Assembly (NCBI RefSeq): GCF_000003815.2
Contig: NC_049987.1
Coordinates: forward strand, 23,358,793 to 23,422,792
Length of the DNA stretch: 64,000 nt
Origin: Branchiostoma floridae
Taxonomy: Eukaryota; Chordata; Leptocardii; Amphioxiformes; Branchiostomatidae
Direction of reading: 5' to 3'
Part shown: piece after piece, positions 12,491 through 25,262 of the stretch
Numbering within the stretch: the first letter of the stretch is position 1
How the letters are laid out: each line of letters begins with the position of its first letter
Notes under the pieces: model-generated
Seen by the model: the letters and a program-made list of their open reading frames with translations, nothing else
Database searches by the model: none
What the model was told of the DNA's origin: nothing
Made by a program: the position numbers and the translations under genes

Positions 12491-14343
12491 TCAGCCTTGC
12501 AGCTATCCTAGATTCTTATGTCCTGGTTTAACAACTGACACCAATATGATTGCAATAACTGTATAACTGTCACGAGCGCTTAATTTTGAAATATTGATAT
12601 AAGCAGTAAGGATAGCAGGAAGGAGTACATCGTACATATATTTAAGAAATTATTTTTTTCCGATTCATGCTGCAAGAACTGTTTTTTTTTTTGGGAGGGG
12701 GGGTATGAATGAGCCCTTGAACGAAAACGAAATATACAATCTACCGCTTGTAAAAAAAAAGATCGCCGTCAACAGTGGTGACGATCTATTCCCATTTTAA
12801 ACTTCGTTTATTGATTTTATTATCTGCAACTACACTGTAATTGCGAACTTCCCAGAATTTCCGGTGAAACTTTTAAAGCTCTTTTTGAGAACACTGAAGA
12901 CCCCGGGCCCATTCTCTGGACTCCTATATACATATACACTACGTCACAACATGTAACGTTTAAAACCTGAAAGGTAAGTTTATATCAGATTTTCCATCAT
13001 CATTCTGCTGCTACCCGATCGACCATCATCTATTCCAAATGTTGGAAATATGTTAGGTAAATCGCTATTTATAAAATGTGCTAATGTATATGAAGAAGTT
13101 TCGTGCCTTTGTCATCACGATACATGTTCCAAAATATTCAAAATATATACGTCGGTACTTAATATCGCTATCAAGTAGAATAAACCAAGAAAAAAAAAAA
13201 AACACGGCGGAAAAACAAGCTCTGTGTTTATTGTTGTAACAATGAATGAATGAAGACCTTTATTGCGCATTTTTGCCATAGCGGGCTGTTAGACTTAAAG
13301 TGCAGTTCGCGCAGGCCCGATCTTTGAGAATTGAATATGCCGACAAACTCAAAGAAGCCGCGCCTCGGCCGCATGTGTCAATCAAATTTAGCGTCGCGGT
13401 GGGAGGGCACGGGTCAGACCCATTTTTTCTACAATTCTACCGTCCGGTATCTTATAACATCTACTAAACACGCAAAAACATCTATTAGTTTCGATTTCAA
13501 CAATGGAGGCCTCATATTTCCACTCAAAACCCCAAAGTTTGCCAACATTTTCCACTTTGTAAACGCCACACAAAACTGTATACACGGCTGTGACGCCGTA
13601 ATTACGGCGTGTACACGCCGACTGTGTGACATACCGAGGAGAAAAGTGTCTCACTATGGCATTTTTGGACGTTTATATTTAATAGGAAGCGAGGACGTAG
13701 TAGTTATAAAATGATTGCACCATTCCAGATATGTATTTGTCGAACCTTAAAGATATTCCTATCAAAATTCGAAGGTGGTTTTCCGAGCGCGCGCTGGTGT
13801 ATGTTCCCGATCGCTGATCATGCCCGGCGGCAATATCAAACCCGCCGGTGAAAACCGGTTGAGTTATATTTTCGGCAAACAGGAGCATTTTTATTGTGAA
13901 GTTGTATCTGGTTCCGTATAATATTTGAACACACGTATTTATGCTTCGAGAAATACTTTCAATTCATACAAGAGAACATGGTTATGAGGATTGTTCTGCT
14001 ATGCAGTCTACATTTTGTTCGGAAAATCACAAAAGATCGGCTCGCGATTTACTAAGTACTTAAAAAACAGTCTAGTTATGTTACGCATGCGGCGGTACCC
14101 CGCCCTCCGGGTCAGGCGCCGCTAAATTTCTGCCGCAAATCATGCTGTTTGATTAATAATTAATGACGTTCTCATGAATATTCCGTGTACACGGTGTTCA
14201 AAACATGAATATTCTGAATATTACCGACCGGTTTCCACGTGATACCGCCCCGTAAATACGGCCGTAATTACGATCGTATTTACGGCGTGTTCACGATTAC
14301 GCACACCGTAATTTACGGTAAAGTTTACCGTGCTGGTACTGTA

Positions 14344-15402
14344 TAAGGATACAAACAAGTACAAACTGCAAGTCACTATGGCAATTGTGGTATTCCTATT
14401 GTGTTGCAATAAAAACAAATTAATTATTCACCCTACAGTGCATAGCATGAGCATGTTCAAAGTTCAGCATTGCTCATTAACTATGTAGGATATTATAGCC
14501 ACCTTACTTACTTGTAAAATATGACACATAATTTTGCAATAACAACGAATACTGATAATGAGTGATATGTCCAAGTTTATAGAAGATTTTTGGTCATTTT
14601 ACCAAGGATTGTATCAAAGCAAGTTCAAATGAAATGTTCGTTAATTGCGCTGAGGTCATTGCTCCAAGGAGGAAGTGACAAACTACTAGTAAGTCAAAGT
14701 CTACATGCAAAACATGTACACTATCCAATTAAGTTTTAAATCAGTCACGACTCAAACACAACTGTTCGTAAGCCGCAAGCTATTCTCCTGAACTTATGTA
14801 TAACCCTTCATAAATGAGAAGTCACAAAGAGCAAAGATTCTTTGAACATGTATTGTCGAAATGCAGGCTTCCAGTTTGAGTCCCTATATTATAAATAGCT
14901 TGGGTACCATTCTATTTATTTGTAAAACTAACTACTAAATAAAAGCCATCCAGGCTAGGATTTCCCGTCAATAAACTGTTATTTCATAAGTCTATATGAT
15001 ATTACTTACTGTATACAGCCATCAAAAAATACTTATCATGATGACTTGCAGGGTCCTAGCTGAGGTATACTTTTTACAACACATTGTGACAGAAATCTGT
15101 CACAGTAAGCTGCCTATTATTGAGAACTTGTCTACTAATTTGTTGCTACAGCTCTATAAAATTACTGGTAACAAACTGTATTTCCTTGTTACTCTGATAG
15201 GGTAGTGAGTGTACTAAAAAGAATTCGATGAAATCTACAATGTAGCATGTCCAATTACTAGTATACTAGTACAGTAGTAGTAGCAAGACTGGAGTACTAT
15301 TTCTAGTTCTATACCCAGGCTGAAGGCAGTCTAGTCCCGTAATGGAGGAAATGTCACTAGCTATAGGCTATCACGCTCCAAAGTACACATTAAACAAATT
15401 CT
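14344..15402. other. non-coding stretch, no gene seen
   Basis: AT-rich, no supported exon or repeat apart from a short ACTAGTATACTAGTAC palindrome-like piece near 15256. Confidence 0.5.
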
Positions 15403-16395
15403 CTGAATAAAGTCTTCCTTATGAGCTTTCCTGTAAATTTTTACCAACTTAAGGAAGCCAGGTTCTGGCCCATTCTTGCTAAGATCCCGTCACCTGATAT
15501 GAACACACCCCCTATTTGCTTGAATTAAGTCTTCCTTGTGAGAGCTTTCCAGTAAATTTTACTCGTAAGAAAGCCAGCTTCTGGCCCATTCTGGCCCATT
15601 TCTGGCTAAGATCACACCACTTGATGTGAACACACCCCCTTTTTGCCAGAATGAAGTCTTCCTTATGAGCTCTCCAGTACATTTTACTGGTAAGTAAGCC
15701 ATATTCTGGCCAGTTTCTGGCTAAGGACTTACCACCGGGAACGGGTTTTCTGCGCGTGGAGAATATGCGCGTGCGCGTGAAAAATTTGCGCGTGAAAAAT
15801 AAAGTTCCTGAAATATGTCAGAAAATGTGCAGCAAGGAATTATAAGGCAGAAAAATTTGAACCTATGATATAATTTCCCATCTGTTACCTGAATTTTGGG
15901 TTTGAAAAAACCCTAATTTTTAGATCCCTTGGGAATAGGTTAATTTGCATATTTTGAACATTTCAAAATCACCTAAATTTGACAGAAATACATGGAAAAA
16001 TGACTCATATGAGGTTTTATATTGTAAAATGTAACAATTTGAGGCTTTTCTCCATTTTAGATGCTTCATTTTCTCTTTTTTGAAGAAGATTGTTTCACGC
16101 GCAAATTTCAAGCTTTTTTGCGCGTGAAAACTTAACATTTAAAAATCACTTTAAAATCACTCAGATCGAGATTTTGTACTCAATAATACAACAATATGAT
16201 ACTTAATTCCATTTGGTGCCATCTTGTTTGAGCTTTTAAGTATAAAACTGCAGAAACTTTTTTAATCCCTTGGGAATCAGCTAATTTGCATAGTGTCACG
16301 CGCAGATTTTTCACGCGCAACTTTTCATGCGCAACTTTTTCACGCGCACAAAACCCCATCCCCTTACCACCTGACACGAACACACCCCCTTTCTG
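15403..16395 (+). repeat. three tandem units of about 122 bp, the third interrupted by a MITE
   Basis: Units begin near 15403, 15524 and 15649. Each has AAGTCTTCCTTATGAGC (or a close form), a TTCTGGCC block, CTAAGATC and the end GAACACACCCCCT. In the third unit the sequence breaks off at CTTACCACC and resumes after the MITE at TGACACGAACACACCCCC. Confidence 0.75.
15737..16362. mobile_element. hAT-like MITE with GCGCGTG-rich ends
   Basis: The ends carry GGGTTTTCTGCGCGTG on the left and, in reverse complement, GGGTTTTGTGCGCGTG on the right, followed inward by repeated GCGCGTGAAAA words facing each other. The element is flanked by the direct repeat CTTACCACC (15728-15736 and 16363-16371), an 8-9 bp target duplication as expected for the hAT superfamily. 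About 626 bp. The inside has two related copies of CCCTTGGGAATNNGNTAATT but no transposase. Confidence 0.75.
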
Positions 16396-17890
16396 CCTCC
16401 ACCTCAAGGAAGTAGCCACCTGTGTGTTGACTTTTCTTTTGTTTCGTGTGTTGGTAAATTTGAGCAGTCAGCTGAGTTATCTTGCACATGAAAGATAAGA
16501 GGGTGCAGGGGGTACTGAGATTATAGAGGGTCTCCATGGAGGGGGGTGGGGGTGATTTCAGAAGAACACCCGTACATACTAGTAATATTACACTGAAGCC
16601 AAGAAAAGTAAAGTCAAGAAAGACTATCACACAAAACTTTGTTGCTGACTATGAATTACGTGAATAAGATGGTTTTTGCTATGAATTACGGGAAACCAAA
16701 TGGACTGCCTACTCTACGCCTTATGGAAAAGAGCATGCAAGCCCAAAAGTATATACAGTAGCATTATTCCTGTAAAAGCCATCAATGTGCAATGATGAAG
16801 CAGATTGAACTTAGCTAGGAGCTAATGAATTAAAGCCTTATAGTTTTAATTGAAAGGATGCAATGAGGTAACTATAACTATAAGATTACATTTCTGCAAA
16901 ATTGTATTTTTGTACAATTATAGCTCTCTTGGCTCTTAAATTGAATTGAAATTGCCAGTAGCAAAAATTTTTATTTTGGAATAAGATAATATTGGCTACA
17001 TATATCATAACAGGTCACACTGCTAGCCTGATAATAGAAAAGGGAAGACATTTAAGCTTCTACAGAAAACACGTACATTTGTATTACGGCAAACAATATC
17101 ACGAGTGGAAATCGACAGAAGTACCCACGACTTTTTTAGCCTGACGGAAAAGCAACGGAAATATTAACACTTGTGGACTAGGCATGTTCCAGTGCGCTAT
17201 TTTTAATTGTGAAGAGCTTTCTTTGGTGACTACAGAATGTTGAGGGTTTGAACTGGTAATATTTTTAGCTTGCAGGCTAACACGAAGAAGGAAGTACTTC
17301 TAATATGTGCAAGAGTACTTCTATAAGTATAACGGACAAATATCGTCCAAAATTACATATCCGGAGAAGACTTGAAGTGGTTTGAAAATAGCTGTTCAGA
17401 GTGGGCAAAATTAGCAACAGACTACAACAAATATAAAACTCAGGAAGTCATCAAGAGGCTATAAGAAGGAAGCAAATCAAATGAACAGCGTGCCAGCATG
17501 TGTGATGATACAGAAAGGCACGTGGTACAACACGCTTTCTGTGAGAGAGCAGTCAATGGAACTGTGTGTGGCATAAAGCACTAGTAAGTTTCACCTGAGT
17601 CGCCCACACACGGATATCATTACAAGTTGAATCATGTGTGTAAACAATTGCAAGTTGTGTTTTTTGACAAACAAACCAACAGTTCAATATTTTACTATTT
17701 TATGAGATGTTTTAATTTCAATGGCCTTATAATTCATTCCGTTCAAGGGCTGTGTTTAGCTCTCACTTCCGCTGTCCTTGCAAGTATGAGGAACAATATT
17801 GTACATGCACAGAACCGAGTTCGACCGCCCCCCTCCCCCATCACCGAAGGCGGAAATAAAAGACTTCAAAAATAAAAAGGCGCTCCGCGC
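16372..17890. other. non-coding stretch, no gene seen
   Basis: No exon with matching splice sites and no clear repeat was seen. It lies downstream of a possible minus-strand first exon and may be its intron. Confidence 0.4.
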
Positions 17891-17977
17891 AAGCCTTTTT
17901 CGCTCAAAAATCCCCCTTGCTACGGTAGCGATCGTATCTAGCATGTCTTGTGTACATTTTGAGGCTAGTTTGACCCA

Positions 17978-18194
17978 CCTTAGCGCGAAGCTGGCGCTCT
18001 TTCTCGCCCTCTACCCGAACCCACTGGTTGGAGGAAGTCGTGGGTTCCGCCGACGAAACGCTCAGCAGAAGCACGGTCACTCTGAATAGCGTCTCTACCC
18101 GCTGCTTCGCCGCCATCAACTGCTCTCTCACACCGGCTGGGACGACGAACTCACACGGCCCCGACGCCTCCTTCCTTTCCTGGTCCGCCTGCAT
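17978..18194 (-). CDS. possible first coding exon of an unrecognised minus-strand gene
   Basis: A minus-strand frame starts with ATG at 18194 and reads MQADQERKEASGPCEF onward through an RVETLFRVTVLLL stretch to EKERQLRAK. There a donor-like GTGGGT follows AAG, at about 17976-17978. The region is CpG-rich and a perfect CRE palindrome lies about 155 bp upstream, so promoter plus first exon is plausible. The hydrophobic run VTVLLLSV is too short to call a membrane segment. I do not recognise the protein. Against it: the opposite strand also has a long frame, as often happens in CpG-rich DNA, and no downstream exon was found in the window. Confidence 0.3.
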
Positions 18195-18349
18195 CGCTTC
18201 GAAGGAAAAAAATCACAAAGTTTTTAAACTACGGGCTTCTGCAGCGAGCTGCGATCTCTCTCCATGTTTGTGTAGTTCGGGGGGCGAACGAAAACGAGGC
18301 GGGGTCATCACCAGGGGTCACCGATAGCGTCAGAGTTGACATTTACCTG

Positions 18350-18357
18350 TGACGTCA
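18350..18357. promoter_or_regulatory. CRE-type palindrome TGACGTCA
   Basis: This is a perfect consensus site for CREB/ATF factors. It sits in a CpG-rich stretch upstream of the possible minus-strand exon ending at 18194. A single 8-bp match could be chance; the CpG setting raises its plausibility. Confidence 0.4.
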
Positions 18358-19265
18358 CACCTACGCACGCGTTTCAAAACTTTAAAAACACGCAAACAAA
18401 CACGCAAAAGTTGTTGACGATTAGTGTAATAAACTGTGAAAAACTGGACCATTGATTTCAAGGCTTCTTTAATTACTTTGACGGATGTTGTTATGAGTCA
18501 TTGCAAATTGACCAGCAATGCAGGGGAATAGCAGAGGAAGTTGTACATGTAGGTTGGCGTATATACTACAGGATAGTACACGTTTATTGGGGTCACAGAA
18601 AAGTGTCGAAACAACAGAACTAAGCTCAAAGATGGACTTACACGCTCTGCAGTCAAAGAATAGAGCTGTTATCAAATTTTTTCCCCGACTGACCACAACA
18701 AAATCATGAAACTGCGAAAGTTTCGCTCTCATTCCCAGGATCATGTTGTTGTTTTCCGCTTTCTTGGAAGGCCATACAAACGTCTCACCCCCTTCCTCTT
18801 CCGCGCGTCTCACATCGTGACCGTTTATAGCACTTACGACACGAAAAAAAGAGCGTCACGTGAGGATTGCTCAACTTTTACGCTTGGTCAGCACTTTCCT
18901 TTCTTCTTTCGCTGACTTTATAAAGTTTTGCAAAGTTTCAAAATAGGCGAATACTAGTTTGAAGATCTGTGATCTCTTTTAACGCTTGATCTGTTTTACA
19001 CTTGCATTTCCGTACTACTAAATAGCAATCGATGTATTGTATTTTATATTATTACTGATTTAGCGTCTTTTAGTCCCACTATCCTCTTTGGTCATACTAC
19101 CTAAAATAGCACTTTGAAGTAGTTATGACTTTTTTTATACATTGTCTCTTAAGTTTATTTTTTCCTCTTGATACAAAGGCGTTTTCTGACCTTAAAACTT
19201 TCTCATGGGATACAGAATTGTTTGTCCTATTATCACTATTTAAGACACTTTTTTATTCCATGAAT
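18358..19265. other. non-coding stretch, no supported gene
   Basis: Open frames exist on both strands (for example 114 residues on the minus strand from 18813) but overlap and show no family pattern. It could hold 5' flanking sequence of the possible gene to its left. Confidence 0.4.
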
Positions 19266-19269
19266 TTTG

Positions 19270-19455
19270 AAAGTTTCGCGGTGGTACAATGTTTGCGATA
19301 GCTTCAACTCACCGCGAACTTAAAAACACCGAGGAAATGATTCTTCTGTCTTCCACCCTGTTTCCTCCGCGAACTAAAAACCACCGCGAACACTCTATTT
19401 GGTCCCTACCGCGAAATAAAATCCTCGCGATCTTAAAGACATTTTTACATTCACA
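19270..19455. mobile_element. MITE, TACTGTAAATGCA family, copy 3 (degenerate, ends lost)
   Basis: Words TTCGCGGTGG, CACCGCGAACTTAAAA, CCACCGCGAACA and TACCGCGAAAT appear in the same order as in the intact copies. The terminal TACTGTAAATGCA is not recognisable on either side, so the copy is eroded or truncated. Confidence 0.6.
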
Positions 19456-20099
19456 AGTAAATAACAGTTAGAAACCATCTCTCACCTTTCCTATCGCCGT
19501 GGTCCTTGTTCCTTGTCGCTTCCCCGGTCCTCCCGTCTGTAACGCAGTTGCCTGTCGTACACATGCCAATTTTAGATGACTGTGGTCTGAATAACCTTTC
19601 CTTCTTTAATCTTGCAAGTCACCGAGCAGTTCCGGCAAGGAAGTAGCGTTAACGCTGTGGGAGAAAAGTAACTTATTATAAGGAACGCATCATCCAACTT
19701 CCGGTAAAGAAAAGTGTCCTATCCCTCTGCAAAACTGGATTATCTGATAGAAATGCACCTGTATATATACGTACGCGGCAGTGTTTTTTCTCAGGTGGGT
19801 GTTGGCTAAATCAGTGAGAGTGACCAAGACATTAGATCAGGTGATTTCCGAGGGTACTGAATGATCAGTTGTGAGTGACTCACCGGCACGCTTTCTTAGA
19901 GAGTCAATGTACGACGTCCCGCGCTAGTACCTGTATGTTGACAATGCCGGGAAGGTACTTGGAAAGGCGCCAACGTAAACTTGAATTACACGGTAAGACT
20001 TTGATTACACCACACGGCGACCACTCTGCGTTTAAGCTGCGACCTGAACTGGATCTGTGCAACCCTTGCCTTTCTAATTTGAATATGATGCGAAAGGTA

Positions 20100-20310
20100 A
20101 ATGTCTGACTGAAAGAACAACAAAACACGCAAAGCGCACAAATATTTGTTTTTCTTTGGATGAGATTCGTTGAGCGCTCTGTCAAATCACTAGGTCGTAG
20201 GGTGATTGCAGTGTGGTCGCGACGAGGTCGCAGCAAAGTCGCCGCCCTATGAGGTGTGAAGGGATGCGATAATCTTTGTACTGTACGCGTAGGACACGGA
20301 GACAGAACAG
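20100..20310. mobile_element. possible diverged relative of the CACTAG/GGCG MITE
   Basis: The order of words CGCAAAGCGCACAAA, GATTCGTTGAGCG, CACTAGGTCG and GGTCGCAG resembles the interior and ends of the MITEs at 31144 and 35094. The ends are too eroded to define. Confidence 0.3.
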
Positions 20311-20379
20311 AAGGCATTTTAAATTTCGTTTTACAACAAGATTAAATGCGTTACAAAGCTTCGAAAGCTTCTATTGACT

Positions 20380-21600
<1,221 letters not shown>

Positions 21601-21645
21601 CCACAAGGATAAACATGTCACAAGCATCCTGGTATCACCATGCGG

Positions 21646-21857
21646 TACTGTAAATGCTGTAAATGCTCGCGGTCGTTTTAAGTTCGTGGTTTTCGCGTTG
21701 CAAATTTACTGCGAACTTAAAACCACCGCGAACATTTTTCTATGGCAGTAAGAGACTACAGTGCATGGTGCTAACGCGAACTTAAAACCACCGCAAACAG
21801 TCCTTTGTACCGCTACCGCGAAATTGAATCCCCGCGAGCTTAAATGCATTTGCAGTA
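21646..21857. mobile_element. MITE, TACTGTAAATGCA family, copy 4
   Basis: Left end TACTGTAAATGC (with TGTAAATGC repeated) and right end TGCATTTGCAGTA bracket 212 bp of the same CGCGG/CCGCG mirrored interior as the other copies. One mismatch in the right terminus. Confidence 0.8.
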
Positions 21858-22621
21858 CCTTTCCGGTCTACTAAGAACACTTTGACCGAGAGAGGTTTTC
21901 CCGTTAAAGAGGATATAGACTGTGACCACGCGCACTGAGCTGTCAGTGTACCGCTTCATGGCAGTACAGTACAGTACAGTGTTTATGTACATAAGGCGTT
22001 CTGAACATTCTCAAGTTAAATTTAGAAAGGTCGATAAAAACGCCCAAGGAGACGTCCAAATAACCTGTGGCATAACTCTTTCTTTCAGGATACGTTTAAG
22101 TTCTAACAAGCTAAGTACAGGCAAGGAGCTCGAGGTTATGTAGGTCTTTATTTAACCTCCTTGGTACAGGCGTCATAAACATGTGATATCTTACATTCAC
22201 TACAATAATGACTAACGTATTATGCTGTATTTACAGCAAAACGAAAAGACACCTTTGTACTGGTCGATTTTTCTTATTCATCGGAAACCACGCATGTCGA
22301 CAGCCCTGATATGCAGCCCTGATATGTATTTATCATCTTTGTTTATAGCTGTTTTGACACATAGCGAGATTCTGCTGTGGTAACCGCACAAAAGTGTAAC
22401 GCACGCGTGACTTTCAATGTTTATAGGGTGACTTGGTGCGTTTCACTCCTGAACAATGCCTTCCGTGTCCTGGTACTGCTGCCGTTACGACATGTACTTG
22501 ACTTTCTTCTGAAGTCCATTAAAAACAGGTAAAGGCAGTCCCATAGCGTTCTCGAGGACAAAGCGGCAGTGGGTTGTTATTCACTGTGTCTAGGACACGG
22601 TATTGTACATGTATTGGAGGA

Positions 22622-22787
22622 GCCCATCCCTCTCCTTCCATCTTTAGTATTCTTTACACCTGGGTGAAGTGAGGAAGGTCGTCCAAAGTGCCTTTCCCAA
22701 TTCACACATGACATGACAGGATTCAGACTCGGGACCACTTGGTTCAGAGTCTAACACTGTGCTGTTACGCCACATTACCCGATCATC
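22622..22787 (-). mobile_element. old tRNA-derived SINE fragment, minus strand
   Basis: On the minus strand the text reads GTGGCGTAACAGCACAGTG (A-box-like), GAGTCTGAATCC (B-box-like), then GGGAAAGGCACTTTGGACGA and CCTTCCTCACTTCACCCAGG. These correspond in order to the tRNA head and central block of the two better SINEs at 32841 and 49473. It is strongly diverged. Confidence 0.65.
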
Positions 22788-22929
22788 ATCATCATTATAT
22801 CAGGCACACCCGAAGAGGGCGTTTCAGTCAAATGACTTCACACTGGCTAGGCCTTCAAAACGTCTGAGCAAAACACCCACACTTAAATGCATCATAAGAC
22901 ACATCGGAACATGGCCACACACCCAGAAA

Positions 22930-23405
22930 TAAAACCCTTTCCGAAGGCGTTCTGCCGTCAAAAGACTAGCACCTACGCCCAGGACCATACCGACAGTTCG
23001 AAATTATATGTCTTGTATAAGAGCTCTAATGAGAACACTGCTTAAGGGACTATATTTTTGTGAATTTTTAGTAGCAAACGCAACTCAAGACTAGTGGGAT
23101 TATGACGACATACAAAAACTATCCAAAGGCGCCAAAAGGCTAGAGCCTACGCACAGGACTATAGTCTAACAATTCCAAATTATGTATTGTATGACTGCTC
23201 TAATGAGACCACCGCCCAAGAGTGAACGTGAGTAGCCTACGCATCATTAAACACAGGGGAATTATGACTACACACAATGTAAAAAACCCTCTCTGAAATG
23301 AATGCGTGGAAATTCTGGCGCCTACGCTCTGAACTACACCAACAATTCCATTTACACAACTCTTTGTGAACGCGATTATATGGGCGTATCCCCGAAACGC
23401 CCTTA
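22930..23405 (+). repeat. three diverged tandem units of about 170-185 bp
   Basis: Units start near 22935, 23119 and 23290 with CTTTCCGAAGGCG-like text, followed by CCTACGCNCAGGAC, ACAATTCCAAATTATGT and GCTCTAATGAGANCAC. The third unit is the most diverged. Overlapping short frames are not genes. Confidence 0.6.
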
Positions 23406-23950
23406 CGTTACGCAGAACAGGGGAGTTCCCTACATTCTTCATTCAAAGATTTGGCTCTAAACGTGGGATGGTCTAAGGTTTTCTCGGGCCCGCCCAAGTC
23501 TCTGTACCGTTGAAGGTGACTCACATGTGTGTGAGTTTGACCCCCAGCACGATGACATCGATGTGGTATCGGGTGACTGACCGCTAGGCCGTTCTGTGTC
23601 ATGTATCTGCCAATGCCGTGTACCGAGTTATACGTGTGTTCAAGTTCAACAAGTTTGGTTGCGCGGGAAGCAGTGGTCTGGATTTTATGTCATACCTGTG
23701 ACGTGAAAACGGTCGATACAGGTGTTCCGGACCGTGTGATAACTTCTGTATCACACAGGTTCTAAGTTTGTATCACACAGGCTTCTTTCGAGTAAATCGA
23801 ACTATTTCGAACGGGCCGAATACGGCACGGTTGAGAATTCGAATTCGAATTGCTGTTGTTACAATCTTTTGTTCGAGGACACAACATTTTCTCAACTTCT
23901 GGTGCATTTCGCATCGAAATATATGTTTTCTCAGGTGAGTATGACATAAA

Positions 23951-24091
23951 TAAAATACAACACGGTGTATTCCGCATCACCCTCGGTCCCAGCCCTCCCG
24001 CAGGGCGGATCACCCTCCGGCCTTCGGGAGCCTGGACCCGTGGTCGGGCTGGTACCTCGGGTGATACGGAATACACCGTGTTGTGCTTTAT
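23951..24091. mobile_element. foldback element, about 140 bp
   Basis: The left arm has ACAACACGGTGTATTCCGCA followed by TCACCCTCGG; the right arm has CCTCGGGTGA followed by TACGGAATACACCGTGTTGT. Pairing continues inward (CCAGCCC with GGGCTGG). The whole block can fold into one long hairpin. Frames on both strands read as similar proteins only because of the symmetry. Confidence 0.8.
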
Positions 24092-24360
24092 ATCTACCGG
24101 GAGCCGGCCAGTACCCCGCAACCAAACCTCTGCTTGGAGAATATTAGTTGGAGCCCCTAGCACCTTGTTCGCTATTTCGCCTAACTTCCTTTTCGGTGAC
24201 ATGTCTTTAATCTATCACCACCCGAGTTGACATATATAAATGATATGTAGCATATCTAGTTCCTCTTTAACTTTACTTGATATGCCCGTGACGTCAAGCT
24301 ACGTATCAAGGGATGTCCGCTTTTCATGTTGTCAAAATATGCAACAACATTCCAGCATAA

Positions 24361-24712
24361 CAGTTCTGACGGGTCAACGTTGGGTCAGGGTATGCTAGGC
24401 CTCTTGGAAATCTACATTATAAGTTGAAGGCGCAACGTAGCCCCCGATCAAAGTTTTGTCCATTTTGTCCAAAGCATTTTGAAAATGAATTCACTTCCAT
24501 CACTTTGTCATGGAATGCTTTCTTAAAGTATGATATCTTACGCAATACATTATTCACATTCCTGTGTCTAAATACTACAAATGTCAAGATACTAAATTCA
24601 AGAAGTAAATTTGAATACAGTATGTCTTTAGATCCGACCGCTCTTATAATACTAAGATACATAAAAGATTGTTTCGTAATTAGAAAAGCTACTGGCACTC
24701 ACGCTTAGCCCC
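24361..24712 (+). pseudogene. 5'-truncated non-LTR retrotransposon, C-terminal fragment
   Basis: The plus frame from 24424 reads RSPRSKFCPFCPKHFENEF, then LRNTLFTFLC and DPTALIILRYIKDCFVIRK, a pattern typical of the zinc-knuckle-like region at the C-terminal end of LINE polyproteins (CxxC, then a histidine/cysteine pair). Nothing of the reverse transcriptase precedes it, so the copy is 5'-truncated, the usual fate of LINE insertions. The following 150 bp resembles a second stretch at 25142-25260, probably shared 3' UTR. Confidence 0.55.
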
Positions 24713-24744
24713 AGCTGACTGTACAAAGATCTTTGCCATCCCGT

Positions 24745-25262
24745 ATTGTTTATTTAGTAGAATTGTAAAATCTACTCTGTATCCCTGTTTTGTAGTTTGT
24801 AGTTCACCATACGAAAGTCATTGTTTGTCGTGTCAACAAAGCATAAGCCTCTCTTGTTGTCTTGGGAGTAAATCGATGGGAATTTAGTTAGATAACACTC
24901 CCACTAGCTGGGGCGCTGCGACTGATTGGTTTGACAGATCGCTCTTCAGATTTCAAACATTATAAAATTAATCTTTTTACGCTTGTGTGCTTTGTTACCT
25001 TTCTAGTCATACTTTTCCATTTTGCTTGATTAGGCCTGCCTGGTTGTACCTTGATATTATGAATGTCCATGTGTTAGCCTATCTTGATTGGTAATTTAAA
25101 GTTTAAGATTTATTTATTTTTATTTATTTATTGATCTTTAGGGTAGTCCCTTCAGTTAACGTAGTAAGATTAACTTTGTATTTCTATACTGTCTGTAGTT
25201 GCCCGTTGGAAAGTCACTGTACTTTTTGTTGTGTCATCAAGAAAGCTTGCCATAAGTCTCGT
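24745..25262 (+). repeat. two diverged copies of a LINE-like 3' UTR
   Basis: 24745-24860 and 25142-25260 share, in order, a CTGTNTCCCTGTTTTGTAGT-like block, GNAAAGTCANTGT, TTGTCGTGTCANCAA and CATAAG. The first follows the truncated LINE coding end directly, so both are most likely its 3' untranslated sequence. Confidence 0.45.

Larger units (their letters stand above)
8897..14343. mobile_element. putative 5.4-kb DNA transposon or nested block with terminal inverted repeats
   Basis: The left edge TACAGTACCAGCATGGTAAA is mirrored at the right edge by TTTACCGTGCTGGTACTGTA. Subterminal copies of the palindrome CGTAATTACG occur near both ends (8920, 8961, 13598, 14261), as is common in DNA transposons. 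The possible target duplication is TA but is ambiguous because the ends are palindromic. No transposase-like protein was found inside; the interior instead contains a 365-bp tandem repeat and CpG-rich sequence. It could be a non-autonomous element, or two copies of a smaller element that happen to face each other. Confidence 0.45.

Noticed and set aside
13331-13714. 127-codon plus-strand frame
   Set aside because: It lies inside a putative transposon, is overlapped by antisense frames, and shows no family pattern.
23520-23620. Possible second old SINE head on the minus strand (GGCCTAGCGGTCAGT, then GGGGGTCAAACTC)
   Set aside because: The B-box match is weak and no central block follows, so it is too uncertain to call.
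23762-24230. 146- and 126-residue frames on opposite strands
   Set aside because: They owe their length and mutual similarity to the foldback element at 23951-24091.
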